Assembly: GCA_022818135.1 (NCBI GenBank)
Contig: JAFMSR010000010.1
Location: forward strand, 7,824,708-7,888,707
Direction of reading: 5' to 3'
DNA: 64,000 nucleotides
DNA from: Saxidomus purpurata
Lineage: Eukaryota; Mollusca; Bivalvia; Venerida; Veneridae
The notes under the pieces are model-generated. The model was not told where the DNA came from, ran no database searches, and saw only the letters and a list, made by a program, of their open reading frames with translations. This document shows, one piece after another, positions 43,201-54,661 of this stretch. The translations under genes were made by a program, and so were the position numbers. Each line of letters starts with the position of its first letter. Positions within the stretch are counted from its first letter, which is position 1.

Positions 43201-44781
43201 TATTGTAAAGTTTACAACTTCAAAGACCTTGCATCAGTCATGCAATATAATATGCCATTTGTTTTTTTGACGTGGTATAATTTATGTGGATATATTATCC
43301 GCCTTGATTAATATTACCAGCGTCGTTATGCGAGAGTGCTATTTTATCAACGGTAAATACATCCATATACACCACGTCAAAAACCAAACTTTTTGAAAGA
43401 TAATAAACGCACATAGAAACCTTCCTTCAGATTATAATCTGTTATTTCTGCACTAGTCCAATCTACTTTATTTCGTGTTTCAGGATTTAGAGAAATGGGT
43501 CAAAGTGATAGCAGACTTTTTACAAGTTGATATCTCTAAAGAAACAATCACTGAAATAGCCGACCAGTGTGATATAGACAAACACAGGAAGGGCTTTTTA
43601 GAACACAAAGATGATAAATATAAAATTCTTAAAACAACCGAGGTCGATGGGAATCCGATCATGTACAGAAAAGGTGAGGGGAGGTTTTGTTTAATGACTC
43701 TTTGTATCGTGCAATACTTCTTTAAATTACATGCAGGTTATGGTGTTGTTTTATATTTTTGAATACCAGCTAGTCATTATATCGTTTTATTAGTTTATAA
43801 TAAGTGGTATTTCGCACAGAGTTGACCAAAAATGTCTCCGTAGCACTTCCCAATCATTTCGTTTTTTCTGTTGACTTCATGTCCGCCTAAAGACAAGCGC
43901 TGGGGCCTTTCTCAAGAACTAACATATAGCTAAAGCAGAACATGTAACACGCAATTAGTAAACTAATATAGATATAAATTAGATCAAATACACGCGTACC
44001 TGTAAACAAACTTATTCATGTCTATCATGTAACTGTTTTATCTAGTATTCTGCCTTTGACAGAAACTGCCCTAGGTTCAATGTTGTAAACTCCATTGTTC
44101 AGTATAGTCCGAACACTTAGCCATAACCGATCCGTATTTTGTCACCGATGTTTTAGGCTAAGCCATGTTAATGTAACGAGACATTACAGTGTTCACAGAA
44201 CAGCTCCGCTTCTACTAAGTCAGAATTTAGAAAGCTTGAGTTTGCTTTTCCATTGCAAAGTTAAACATTATAACCATTGCCGCCGCTAACGTGCAATGCA
44301 CAGCCTGAATTGATAATTATTGTTTGCCAGGTAGATGTACCTGGGCATCTGTTTGCTCGTTTATTTGTCATATTATACTGTATGTAACAATTAGTAGGCA
44401 GTTTAAGCAGTTTCATACATATTTAACACCGTCGCCCTTAGCGCACTGCTGAAACAAATTGGGACCAATGGGATCCATTAAAATATTACCAGTTGGTGAG
44501 CCGCAAGTTAGTTATAGAATAGTAAACGTTTGCCTAGTAGCACTGTCCCTGGAATTGCAGTATGGACATGTCTATATAACAAGATTTCTTGAAAATAAGA
44601 AATTATTTTTTTTTTGATAGGTAAGACACTTTAATTACAAAAAAGCTCATCATATGTTTTTGAAGGTACTGTAGGAGACTGGAAGAACTGGTTTACTGTG
44701 GCGGAGAATGAGAAGATGGACAAATGGATACAGGAACACATGAGTAATACTGGCTTGAAGTTTAGATATGAATTGCAATGA
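40075..44781 (+). CDS. Cytosolic sulfotransferase, tandem copy 2 (six exons, 308 aa)
   Basis: Paralog of the gene at 27,207, with the same exon lengths and splice phases: 40075-40264, 41284-41413, 41623-41819, 42403-42506, 43484-43673 and 44666-44781. The PAPS loop VKSGTHW (61-67), catalytic His in LHFP (112), RNPKDVFVSYY (Arg134, Ser142), RKGTVGDWK (269-277) and the KTVE-type dimer motif are all intact, so activity is expected. By my count 35 of 308 residues differ from copy 1, clustered in exons 1 and 5; exons 4 and 6 are identical in protein. Introns are shorter (209-1,019 bp) and contain two small inverted-repeat elements. The product has no signal peptide or membrane segment. The acceptor substrate is unknown. 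Confidence 0.92.
41284..41413 (+). CDS. Sulfotransferase copy 2, exon 2
   Basis: Acceptor TTGCAG, donor AAG|GTATTT. It encodes THWLWEIVTMLLNN through NLPSP. Confidence 0.9.
41623..41819 (+). CDS. Sulfotransferase copy 2, exon 3
   Basis: Acceptor CTCACAG, donor TTT|GTAAGT. It carries LHFP and RNPKDVFVSYY. Confidence 0.92.
42403..42506 (+). CDS. Sulfotransferase copy 2, exon 4
   Basis: Acceptor CCATAG, donor GAT|GTAAGT. Same protein sequence as in copy 1. Confidence 0.92.
42731..42947. mobile_element. Small MITE in intron 4 of sulfotransferase copy 2
   Basis: The left end CACCCACCTTTCCTCTAGA is nearly the complement of the right end TCTTAGAGGAAATAGTGGGTG. The 217-bp centre is more GC-rich (GTCCGGGCGACGCGGTCGGG) than the intron around it. 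No target duplication was seen. Confidence 0.5.
43261..43389. mobile_element. Small inverted-repeat element in intron 4 of sulfotransferase copy 2
   Basis: GTTTTTTTGACGTGGTATA at the left pairs with TACACCACGTCAAAAACCAA at the right, with further imperfect pairing inward. About 130 bp, no coding capacity. Confidence 0.45.
43484..43673 (+). CDS. Sulfotransferase copy 2, exon 5
   Basis: Acceptor TTTCAG, donor AAG|GTGAGG. It encodes DLEKWVKVIADFL through MYRK. Confidence 0.92.
44666..44781 (+). CDS. Sulfotransferase copy 2, exon 6
   Basis: Acceptor TTGAAG, stop TGA at 44779-44781. It differs from copy 1 by one silent base in the frame and by the stop codon used. Confidence 0.92.
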
Positions 44782-45382
44782 TTAGCCTGTATTTTCACTA
44801 TTTTGGATTTGACTTGAAACGGCCGTACAGATAGAAGACTGACGAGTAATTTGTCTTCACCTCATAAAGAGTACGTATTGACATCTGGTTCAACCAATAA
44901 CTAACTTCTTTTCGGTCCTAGACGGGGGAATTACGAAAGGAATCCAGCAAGTGATAATGGAAAATACAATTATCAAAAGAGGATGAAACATGGACTTTTT
45001 CGAACGACAGTTTCACATATTAACAGTGACTTCAGATGATATTCAAATACTCCCTTAAAGACCAAATGATGCTGATGTAGCATATGTTATATCTACATGT
45101 ATGTGAAATCTGTATTACATCGTATGTGAACGATTCTTCAATTCGAAACACATTCATCCGTTATGCTTGTAATCATTCATACATGGTCATGAAAAACATT
45201 AGTAGCCTACTTGTTTACGCATAATGAGTACGGTAAATGAAATTCATCTCGTGCAAATATTGCATATTCGCAAACCTTGTAGCAAAGAGTAGAATCACTG
45301 GAATCTGATATAGGTCCGCAATTTTGTATTTTGTTAAAAGTTTCTTCTTATTAGATTCTGTAAACTGTAACCAGAAAATTCA

Positions 45383-45388
45383 AATAAA
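45383..45388 (+). terminator. Candidate poly(A) signal of sulfotransferase copy 2
   Basis: AATAAA about 600 bases after the TGA stop. It is the first clear AATAAA on this strand after the gene and fits a usual 3' UTR length. Confidence 0.3.
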
Positions 45389-45399
45389 TCCAATTTCAT

Positions 45400-47330
45400 T
45401 AAAAGTGTAGTTTTTGTATCGAGTTTTATTTGAATTTGATCAGTTGTATCAGTTTCTCGACGAAATACTTTTTCACGTAAATTTGATTCGAAGCAGATCT
45501 TGCTATGGAGTAATTTGAATCAGTCTGTATATATCATTTGCAGAGGCCAACTTATCAGCTAGAGTTTATCGTACTAAAAAAAGCAGTTCTTTTCACATAA
45601 GTGAATTAAAAAGTAGGTAAACTGTCAACAGACAAGACAGCGATGGATACCCTTTCACTCTCAAACTCGAGTTCGTCACCTTCAACTTCACTAGATTGTC
45701 ATATTTTAAGGGACACGCTTCATTCGTTTAATCATGCGTGCACGTAAGCACGCATGTAATTCTAAATCTGACGGATGTCTGCAGAGAATAAGTTTAGGTT
45801 AAAAATCGTATTACCAAATATCCTTAGCACACCAGGCATATTTTGATACACACTCGGCAGACACGCATGTGTTTTTTTGTAATCACTGCACATACCTTTT
45901 GTTTTGTTTATGAGAGGTCGATTTTAGACGTTCTCTTAAGATGTCAATATAACTGGGTTTGAGCACGACATGTCTGTTTTATGTCTGCTCGCGGTCAAAA
46001 TACAATCCAACAGGGGTCTGTCCGCGAACGAGAGTAAAATGAGAATTTTTATACCGGTAAAATCGTATCAAAGGTCATTTTTAAGGTTGTCTTAAAATTC
46101 AGCATTTGCCTCATCGTCTGAGTTTTCAATATTCAGGGGCTGTCGGCATAGCATTTGAATTCATATACACAACACATGTTGTAGCTTCTATGGAAGGAAA
46201 GACCTGTCGTAATTCGCGTATACGGTTTATTACGTTATGGATGTCGATAGGACATACATATAGGTTTGTGCCAAACGGCATGGCAAGCTAATTTACCATT
46301 TAATCAAAAAAGAAGTATCTCTCTGATTTCATAGAGACCTATCGAAAATAATAAATAATTGCACATTTACCTGTATACATGCCTTTTAGTAGTCTTCAAT
46401 CTCATTCAGTCTCATCCGAAAGATCAAGGGACAATGATGTATACACATAAAAAATGATGCACGGGAATAGCAAAATGACGTATTCATATAACGTAAAGTG
46501 TATACACATAACATAATGATACATCCACATAACGTAATGATGCGCACACACAACAACACAATGCACATACATAACAATATGCTTTAATCATAATATGACT
46601 GTGACGTAGAAACTGGGCCCAGATGAGCGTTAATTATTATTGCGCAAATTTTAAAAGACAACAAACCAAATATCGACCAGACGTAATCATTAAAAAAATG
46701 AAGCTTATTTGAAGAAGCATTCATACATATGCATGAATTCAAAATGATTTTATCAATTCTTTATCATAAAGCATATTACCATAGCAACCACTTATTCTTT
46801 CACATTCGAAAGAGTGAAAATTGGGGTACAGTCGATCAAAATGAGGATTTATTGAAAAGCTGAGAAATGACAACAAAATTAAAACAAGCACATTACTTGT
46901 CGACAAATCATGTGCCATCAGGTGAAGTTTCAAGTAAAAATACCTTTATATGAATGTGTAACATCGCAATCTACAACGTCAAATTTACTAATGGTAACAT
47001 TACTGCTTGACGTTACGGATGTCATAATGAAGAATGGTAATAGTTGTAACTTAATAAGTAGTGGGTAGATTCACTTGACATTTTGAATTCATGGTCAACA
47101 GACTTCACACTTTAAAAATACATTTAAAACAAAATATATGGATGAGAATAATAAGTATCATTTATAAGAAATATAACCTCAAAACTCAAAAATTAGTTGT
47201 CCTTAAAAGACACCTAAAATCATTATCACGAGACAGCAACGGCGTTCCATAATTTAGGCTTAAGAACCTCTTCGCGTTTTGGATTGCCTAAAAGAAAACG
47301 TGAAGACGTGACTGCTCTTATCTTATCTTC
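45400..47330. other. Intergenic spacer, no gene recognised
   Basis: AT-rich. A degenerate array with ACACATAACATAATGATA-like units occupies about 46,435-46,580. No coding region was seen. Confidence 0.4.
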
Positions 47331-47335
47331 GATTT

Positions 47336-47394
47336 ACACTATATATCAAACGTCTAAATCATTTAGTGTTAGATTATTTCAGCGCAATCACAAC
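47336..47394 (+). promoter_or_regulatory. Possible core promoter of the secreted-protein gene
   Basis: ACACTATATATCAAA (about 47,336-47,350) lies 45-60 bases before the ATG and could be a TATA box giving a 5' UTR of about 20-30 nt. This is based on position and base content only. Confidence 0.3.
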
Positions 47395-47439
47395 ATGAGG
47401 ATCTGTCTTGCAATTCTCTGTTTCGCGGCTACGTGCTTT
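47395..47439 (+). CDS. Secreted-protein gene, exon 1 (signal peptide)
   Basis: ATG at 47395 and 15 codons, MRICLAILCFAATCF, before a strong GTAAGT donor. Hydrophobic core with small residues near the expected cleavage site. Confidence 0.65.
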
Positions 47440-49983
47440 GTAAGTACCATTGATACTGTAGAATTTATTGCCAAAATGATTGTGTAATGACCCCGTATAT
47501 ATTTAGAGGATGTCATACAATAATCATTTGTAGTGTCAGAAGTTCTAACTGATAGCGTCTGAAGTGTTTTAAAGGTTCTCCATTGCACATTCATTTTAAA
47601 CTTTTGAAATAAAATTAGCAAAGCTCAAAATCCTATAAACCTATTTTTTAACCTTTGTTAGTTTACTTAAATCTTTATTGCTACGGTTCTATTGTCCGGT
47701 GATAGAAAGGGACCTGCTTGTTGGTATGACCGATGTGTGATAACAGAGATGACTTAAGTACATGTAGGACTTGTAATGACAAATCCAGCTAAACAATGAA
47801 TAAACATGATATAAAAGTCTTACTTATGCCACAATTGCACCGGTGCATACACAATGCATGGGCTATGACGTTACAGTTACACCATTTTAAGAAATGCTCG
47901 AGTTGATGTCATGAACTTCCTTATCTATAGCACAAACGTCAGTGAATAGCTTGCACATATACATGCAAGCTGTTCAGGGACTCACATGTTAAGCTGATCA
48001 TTGAGATGATATCTACTCAAAATCATCTCCTTGAAATTAATTGTACAGCAAGTACCTGAAACCACAATTTTATTACAATTGAGAGCCTACTCTGACTCGA
48101 AACTGTTTAAATAAAGACGGTGTAATGGTTTTAAAGATGGTAACGTTAAAGGCAGAATTTGCTCAAGATTCTTTTTCATCATTAACTGCTTCACATCGCG
48201 TCTAAATAACCTGATTGGATACTTTATGTTATTACATTTTCATCAAACATTTTATTTCCTTTTAATATATTTGAAATCGTTTATATATACTTTTGACAGG
48301 CACAAACCACGAATATGCCGCACCATGGCCACACCCATGAACCGAATGAAGGAGAATCATTTTCCTTCATATACAATGGTCATACCGTGAGTGCGATTTA
48401 AATGTTTACTTTATTGTTTGTCACTTTACTATTGCTACACTGCTACTGTAGATACTGTTACACTGGATAAACTGGTCTCATTATGACATTGGAACCGAGA
48501 ACCATGTTATCATTCAGAACCATTGTAAACATCCACAGAGCGTGTATGGTCTGTAAATGATATTCCCCCTCTCTGTCAAAGCAATGCGTCATGGCAGTGC
48601 CCAAAAGAGGCGAGTTACCTATTTGTTGATAACTTGATATTTAAACCAGTTTTAACTCAATCTTGACACGCAGTTTAAAGCTGATCTTGACCTTATAACA
48701 TGGAGAGCCATAATACCCTTCCAAAACGAAAAGCCCAATTTCTATGCGTATTGAAGCAACATCTGGCAACATGCAAAACTACGCTAAGTATCAATCTCTT
48801 CTGTGTAAATTTACAAAATCTTCCAAAAGTTTTGTCAGATGGACATTTATATTTAGAGATGATGCCCGGACAAAAATCGATTTGTCAAAGCTAAAAGGCA
48901 GCATGTCAATGATAAAGCATCATTGTAGAACAAGATATTAATATGATTTGGTACCAATCATTCGATAATGTTCCATAAACGTGTTATGCGTTAAAGAGAA
49001 ATACATGTAATAAAATACTGAACGTAATAAAATTACTGAAGATATACCTAAATAGGATTGGTAACATTGGAGCAAAGACAAACTAACTGTGCCAAGCAGA
49101 CAGACAAATACTGAAATAAAAATATTTCCCAAAGAGCAAACATAATTTAAACGGTTTAGTCACATGAAAATTTATTAAATATAGTGTTTACCGGAATGCA
49201 CTGAAAAGGCGGTCTTGATTTTCTACATTTCTTTGCCGTCTCATTTATGCATAAGATATAACAAAAACAAAAAGGCAATCCGAAAGTATTATGCCATAGC
49301 ATTTGAAACAATATTTGTGTTTTATAACTAAATCAGAGTGATCGTAAACTAAGTTTGCAATCGATAATTAGAGCAAGAATTTTTATGTTAACATTTATAA
49401 ATTTAAGCACGACTTGGTTGTTAAACATCACGTAGGAAAGTTGTACAAGTGTTATGTGGCAGACGTTACAGATGACGAAAGGAGCAAGGTTCATAGTGAT
49501 ACTGGCATGAGAACTGTAGAAGTAAGATATGTTTATTTTCCATTCTGAAGTATGTATGATTAAATGTGTGTTAAGAGTCTGTCAAAAAGATGCTCACTTG
49601 GTCTACATTCATGTAGGATATCGTAAATTCACGAAATTTCTGTTGTTGTTTTTTTCTGAACATAAAAATGAAAGCGTTTTGATTTCACAAATTCAAGTCA
49701 CAGTAAGTTTTGCATGTATGTATGTTGTACTCTTCACACGGTCCCAATACATAGATACAGTATGCGGAAATATCATATTATATATTATGAAATATACGGC
49801 CCAGCAACAATAAACAATAAAGCAGAAAATGTAAGTGTTTGTCCCTTTTTCTTTCAAATGTGAGCAATAATTGTCAAAATGATGGAAAAAACTCAATTCG
49901 TGTTCAAATGTTATGACCGACTCAACTCAATAAGACAGTCCACATAGAGACAGAGATTCAGACATAAAGACAGACACACAACT

Positions 49984-50023
<40 letters not shown>

Positions 50024-50905
50024 CGTCAACTCACCGTTTTCCGTTTATTACTTTACTCCCTCGGGTAACACTTTAAGCAAATAATTTTTACTTTCCGCGC
50101 GGGAAAGTTTTGTCTTCCAGTTCCGGTTAGTTGAACCGCTCAAGCTAAGAGTTAGATAGTGTATAGAGAGTGACCAATAGTCACTTGTTTATGAAGAAGG
50201 TTGACCAATGAGATTAAAGTAAAGGTGATAACGAAAATGTACTAGACAGGTGTGTACACCTAATACTTATATGTCATCAAGTTTCAAAAATTAAATCAAA
50301 TAGTATTTAAAATTGTAAATGTTTCTTGTGAAATCCACACACGCCACTGAGAAAAGCGCTGACTGTTTTTTTGGAACCAGGTTTTTATAGTTAATTATCT
50401 GTTTTCTCCTGGACCTCGCGTCTTTTCGAGGATATGGTTTCTTTCCAATATGGACATAGGAGTATTTTGTATTTTATACACGTTTGTATGGGAATGTTTT
50501 TAAAAAAGCACCCAAAGAATTGTTTGGTATAAAGCCAATGTTTAGTCTAAAATCAAGATTGATGTAATACATCTTCTATATATAATATAGAGGTACATGT
50601 ATAAACTAGTATTCGTGTGGGAATAAACGGTGTCGTAGCCAGTTGTGCACTGTTCACTATTGGGCGAATCATATTTATGTGTTTCTACATAATTTAGTTT
50701 AAGTTAAAACAACCGAGTTGCCGTGTTCATTATACACAATATGTATACTTTTCTTTTTAACTTATACTTATCATTTCAGTTCCGTGTTTTGGGTCAGTTG
50801 TCCACAGCAACCGAAGTGCTTAAGTCAGCTCTTGATCCAGGAAATGCAAGACTGTGTGGTCACGCTCCTCACAACGGCACGGTGATCTATTATACCGTTC
50901 CTTAA
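47395..50905 (+). CDS. Small secreted His-rich protein, BRICHOS-like (four exons, 123 aa)
   Basis: I do not recognise this as a named gene. Four phase-0 exons (47395-47439, 48300-48386, 49408-49521, 50780-50905) give 123 residues. Residues 1 to about 16 (MRICLAILCFAATCFA) are a typical signal peptide. The mature part begins with HHGHTH (23-28), then FSFIYNGHTHDLVV, KHH, and KCYV with Cys59. It ends with LCGH (Cys108), an NGT glycosylation sequon (114-116) and IYYTVP. Only two cysteines remain after the signal, which suggests one disulfide. The HD-x12-CYV and LCG...YY spacing recalls BRICHOS domains (ITM2B has HDF..KCYV..LCH and pro-SP-C ends LCGEVPLYY), and the length of about 90 residues fits. 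The exon 3 acceptor (TTTAAG) is the weakest link. AATAAA follows at 50979. Family assignment is an inference; function unknown. Confidence 0.65.
48300..48386 (+). CDS. Secreted-protein gene, exon 2 (His-rich)
   Basis: Acceptor TTGACAG, donor ACC|GTGAGT. It has 29 codons starting AQTTNMPHHGHTHEPNEG, followed by a beta-strand-like SFSFIYNGHT. Confidence 0.65.
49408..49521 (+). CDS. Secreted-protein gene, exon 3
   Basis: Acceptor ATTTAAG, donor GAA|GTAAGA. It has 38 codons (HDLVVKHHVGKLYKCYVADV then TDDERSKVHSDTGMRTVE). The frame is fixed by phase 0 on both sides. An alternative acceptor at AAAG before TTGTACAAG would shorten it but keep the frame. Confidence 0.55.
49982..50025. repeat. (ACGC)n microsatellite
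   Basis: About ten perfect tandem CGCA units inside intron 3 of the secreted-protein gene. Confidence 0.95.
50780..50905 (+). CDS. Secreted-protein gene, exon 4
   Basis: Acceptor ATTTCAG. It has 41 codons from FRVLGQLSTATEVLKSALDP to the C-terminus IYYTVP and TAA at 50903-50905. The helix-like TATEVLKSAL followed by LCGH fits the C-terminal part of a BRICHOS fold. Confidence 0.68.
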   Translation, partial: FRVLGQLSTATEVLKSALDPGNARLCGHAPHNGTVIYYTVP

Positions 50906-50978
50906 ATGAATCACGTGCACGTTGGCGCCTATTCTGTAATGTAGCGGGAAAAATGATTGTTAATTTGTAGATATCGAA

Positions 50979-50984
50979 AATAAA
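50979..50984 (+). terminator. Candidate poly(A) signal of the secreted-protein gene
   Basis: AATAAA 74 bases after the stop codon, a usual distance for a short 3' UTR. Confidence 0.45.
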
Positions 50985-51595
50985 ACGAAAACAGTTATTT
51001 ATTCATATGTATCATGTTTTATTGTTGCAAATTTAGTTTCACGTTTAAAGTCTTAAGGTCAACGAACTGCATCTAGTTGCAAATTCACAAAACATGTTTC
51101 TAAATTATTACAAGTTCAGTGTTCGTATGAAATACGTATTGTTTCAAATTATTGCAGTCAGTGTGATTAAGAATGGGTTCGAATGACTAGTGATCTCTTG
51201 TATCTCTTGTATGTTATGGTTATACAGCGCCATAAGGGGTAACCAGGTGTGACAGGGATACTAGAGACACTATATTTACCACATATCTTCCGTTTATATA
51301 ATGATAAAACATATTCTGTTACTTGCCTATGATACCACGTGTCCTATCCTATGACTAATGTTTAATGCGTTTATTTAACAAACACATTTATACAAATGAT
51401 TATTCCACGAACGTGCTTTGAATTTCATGTTTCTATGTGAAATATTTTATAATGAAAAGCGGATGTTGTAATATGGTAAGTGTAATAACAATAATCTGAA
51501 GACCTAAATGTACATGCAAGTACCATTGTGTTACATCTATATTGAGCAACTCATTATTAAAGTCTGTGCATGCATGTTACCGTTTTAAATGAGTA

Positions 51596-51800
51596 AGCTG
51601 CGTTGGCACAGTGAAAGCACGTTCGTCTCAGGGTCGGAGGGCCCCGGGTTCGATTCCAACCAAGGTCAAGTAATGGTTGTATCCTTATACAAGACATTAT
51701 AATTCCATATTGCTCCTCCCCCCCCCGCCCCCACCCCGTGTCCCCTCTCTCACACTCTCTTCGATGTTGATTCCATCTGGAGAGGGTATCGAGAGATGTA
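51596..51800 (+). mobile_element. tRNA-derived SINE
   Basis: An A-box-like TGGCACAGTGA and B box GGTTCGATTCC (51,604-51,657) are followed by a body with GTATCCTTATACAAGACATT and TTGCTCCTCC, a common SINE body type in marine invertebrates. The T stem does not pair well, so this is not a tRNA gene. A C-rich run at about 51,717-51,736 interrupts the body. Confidence 0.55.
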
Positions 51801-51809
51801 AGAACTTGT

Positions 51810-52920
51810 TTCGCATTCGAGAAAAAATAAATTAGTATATAAAAAAGTAATGAGGCACTTGCCACTACATGTATGCAGTAATAATACATAAATATCAGAA
51901 GCCGGGTACTAAGATGACAGAAACATAGCGCGCAAAAACCGATCTTCGAGGCTAACCTATACATTGGTATCCGGTCCCCGGTCTCGGCAGGTCTTTAGAT
52001 TACAGACCAGGAAGATCAATTTGCTCTTAGAATAATTGGTTTTGTGCACCATGTTATTTCGGAACGGTAGAAAGATAAATGCCAACCAGTTTAAAATGAC
52101 TGAAGTACGGTTGAAACGGGCGCTAAATTCATACATAACAACAACAAAGACGGACAAGACCTGTCCAGATGATTTTTTTACGTGTGAATACTACTGGCTA
52201 CAATTTCCGGCTTTTACAGCTAGTATAGAGGTCTGCGTAGCATACATGTATACAGTATTTGCTTTATTGGAACCTAGTATACTGGATGTGTTATTGGTAT
52301 TTCTATTGTAATTTACTTGTATGATTCCTATTTCGAAGACCATCAACTTTAATGGATGGGAGAGGACGTGTGTATAGATACAGAAATAAACTTTTACAAA
52401 TGAATATTCTAGTTAACAGCGCAATGAGGTTGCTTGTTGAAGCCAGTCAATTTTGGTGAAACTTTTTTGTAGAATTTATATAATAATTGTATATCTTTCT
52501 ATCATTGAAGACTTACACATTCTCCTTGTATCAAAAAGCATTTTACCTACAGGTTTTAAAACGCTCAATTACATCCACATTTCGTAATTTCCTCTTATAG
52601 ATGTCAAGTTGATAGTAAATGTGATTTATTGATAACGTTTGATAATTAACCCTAGGCTTAAACTGTCAAGCGGAAACCCCTTTATTTCGCTAAAGCCTAG
52701 AGCGTATCGTATCCAACACGTTTCGGTCTCATTTTTAGTTGTTGTTATACGGAAACTTTGAATTTATTACAGATACGGTGATTTTTCGAACCCCTTTTAG
52801 TGTTTCGGTAATAAGTTGTGTCTTTCTTTTATGTACTAATTGTAACTTAAATATAGTGGAATCGGAGTACCACTACTAACTCGCATGTCAGAAATATACT
52901 CAGATGTGTAGATAATATTT
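51810..52920. other. Intergenic spacer, no gene recognised
   Basis: One open frame at 52,036-52,311 (plus) has no signal peptide, splice support or family resemblance. Otherwise AT-rich. Confidence 0.4.
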
Positions 52921-52926
52921 ATCAAA

Positions 52927-52995
52927 AATTCTGTTGAAAGAGGTTAGATTGGGCGATGCATAATTACAGTAATTCTAACCTCTTTCAACAGAATT
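52927..52995. ncRNA. Perfect 22-bp hairpin, pre-miRNA-sized
   Basis: The arms 52927-52948 and 52974-52995 are exact complements over 22 bases (left arm begins AATTCTGTTGAAAGAGGTTA) with a 25-base loop, 69 nt in all. The size fits a microRNA precursor stem, but perfect pairing is also what a very small foldback element would give. I know no microRNA with this sequence. Confidence 0.35.
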
Positions 52996-52999
52996 ATGT

Positions 53000-54360
53000 C
53001 ATCAAAGAAAATGTAAATTCCTAAGAGAGGCCTACACATTTAGAAACACTAAGTAGTTCCTTTTTTACAATATATAATCAGAAATTTAAAGTGGAATTAT
53101 GCGCCTTTTTTTAAAGTAAAAATCCAGCTGAAATATGTGTGTGTTGAAAGGGTAGAGGAAATAATAGCTTTTAACCTAATAAATCAAACTTTTCCCGCTA
53201 CCAGTACGAAATAATAACTTTCCAAATATCACTTTTCCTTTTTTGACTGGGAGAGTATTTAATAAAACTACACTGCCAAAATCTGTACCAACAACAACAA
53301 AAACACAAGGGAGGTCACTGCGAAGAAAGGAACTATTATTTGATTTGTCCGATTTTTTTATTTCTAAAGCACCAACTTCAAATACTGATGCGGTAGTATC
53401 ATTGATTTAACACATTTAAATGCATAGCAACCGAAAACTGCCTTTATAAAACTGTCACCAAAAATACACTTTGTGCAGTAATATGCGCATAATGTCACTT
53501 TAAGTAAAGTTCGCCATAAATTACTATTCTTGTTGTATGTACGATGTATGTATATTGCTTTTCATTAGCCAAAGGCGTTTACACGTCTATATTGCTAATA
53601 GATGTTGTTTTTGTGTTGGTGGTAGTAGCAAAATCACTTTCAATGTAGACTTCACATGAGCAACTTGTAAATATCCTTATCTTATGTTTGGAAGTAAAAC
53701 AAGGACATGACACAGGCTTAGGTAAGAAATTATTGCTTTTTTAAAGTTCGTTTGAATTTATTTTGTGAAATTTAAAATTATTCTTTGTAGTATTGAAGCT
53801 GAAATATAAGGAATGTGTTTTGTAACCTTATGCTTTATTCCGTAAGATAAATATTTGTCTGAACTAGGTTATTACACGTTAAAATGAAAAAGTATATTTT
53901 TATTTTAGTGTGATGTATATACACATATGTGTTTTGTTAAGTTCCCCTAAAAATTTAGTGCTTTTGTGTAAGTTTGTCTTTTTAAAGTGACATTCCCTTA
54001 AACTGGTGTTAAATTAAATAACTTCAAATCGCTTAAGCTAAAACTGTAAGCTATATATATTCCAGTCATTATCAGTGAAATCAGCATTATAAAATATGTT
54101 GCAGTAATAATCTATGTAAAGCTGTTAAATTCTTGTACACGTAATGGGTGGATAGCGATTTATTGCGGAGGGCCTCTATTTTAGTTATTTGTGTTGAAAT
54201 AAGGCATGTTCCTGTATATGTTGTTCTTTTAAATTTCACATTCATAGAACACATTATTTATGATTAGAGAACATAAACTACTAGAGAAAATGCGAGACCT
54301 TTTAAGTTAGAACACGTAGTTCATTAAAAGATATGTTGTCTCGGGAAATACATGTTGATT
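53000..54360. other. Intergenic spacer, no gene recognised
   Basis: AT-rich with scattered stops in all frames. No repeat family recognised. Confidence 0.4.
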
Positions 54361-54367
54361 AAAGAGT

Positions 54368-54661
54368 TCAAATTCTTTGCTGTGTGATACTCACTTTGGC
54401 GTAATTAAAATTCTTTGAGTATCTTTTCAGAAGTAATTTCTCAAAATTATTGGCTACCGTTTTATGACAACTGAATGTATTAAAGCAGAATTTATTTAGA
54501 ATTTTGTTTGAAGGACATTTTATTAGCGTTTTAAAAGTTGAAAATGTTGTACCATGTTTCTGTGACTCAAAGACATCACCATAGTCCAGTCGATACAGCT
54601 CATTAGGCAGATTAGCAGTTACTGTATGGAGGCATAAAACAATGAAGACCAGAAACACCAT
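54368..54661 (-). pseudogene. Env-like N-terminal frame of a Ty3/gypsy-type element (third remnant)
   Basis: The ATG at 54661-54659 opens a 97-codon frame. It starts with a signal-peptide-like MVFLVFIVLCLHTVTA and continues NLPNELYRLDYGDVFES, with three Cys further on. The RLDYGDVF...TTFST segment resembles the RLNYGTVF...VTTFS segment of the env-like frame at 58,486-58,737. I read it as the decayed start of the same kind of envelope-like gene. It could instead be an independent small secreted protein; no splice sites or homologs support that. Confidence 0.4.

Noticed and set aside
51601..51665. A tRNA gene
   Set aside because: The B box is intact but T and acceptor stems do not pair and a SINE body follows.
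52036..52311. A 91-codon plus-strand gene
   Set aside because: The frame has no signal peptide, domain or splice support and lies in spacer sequence.
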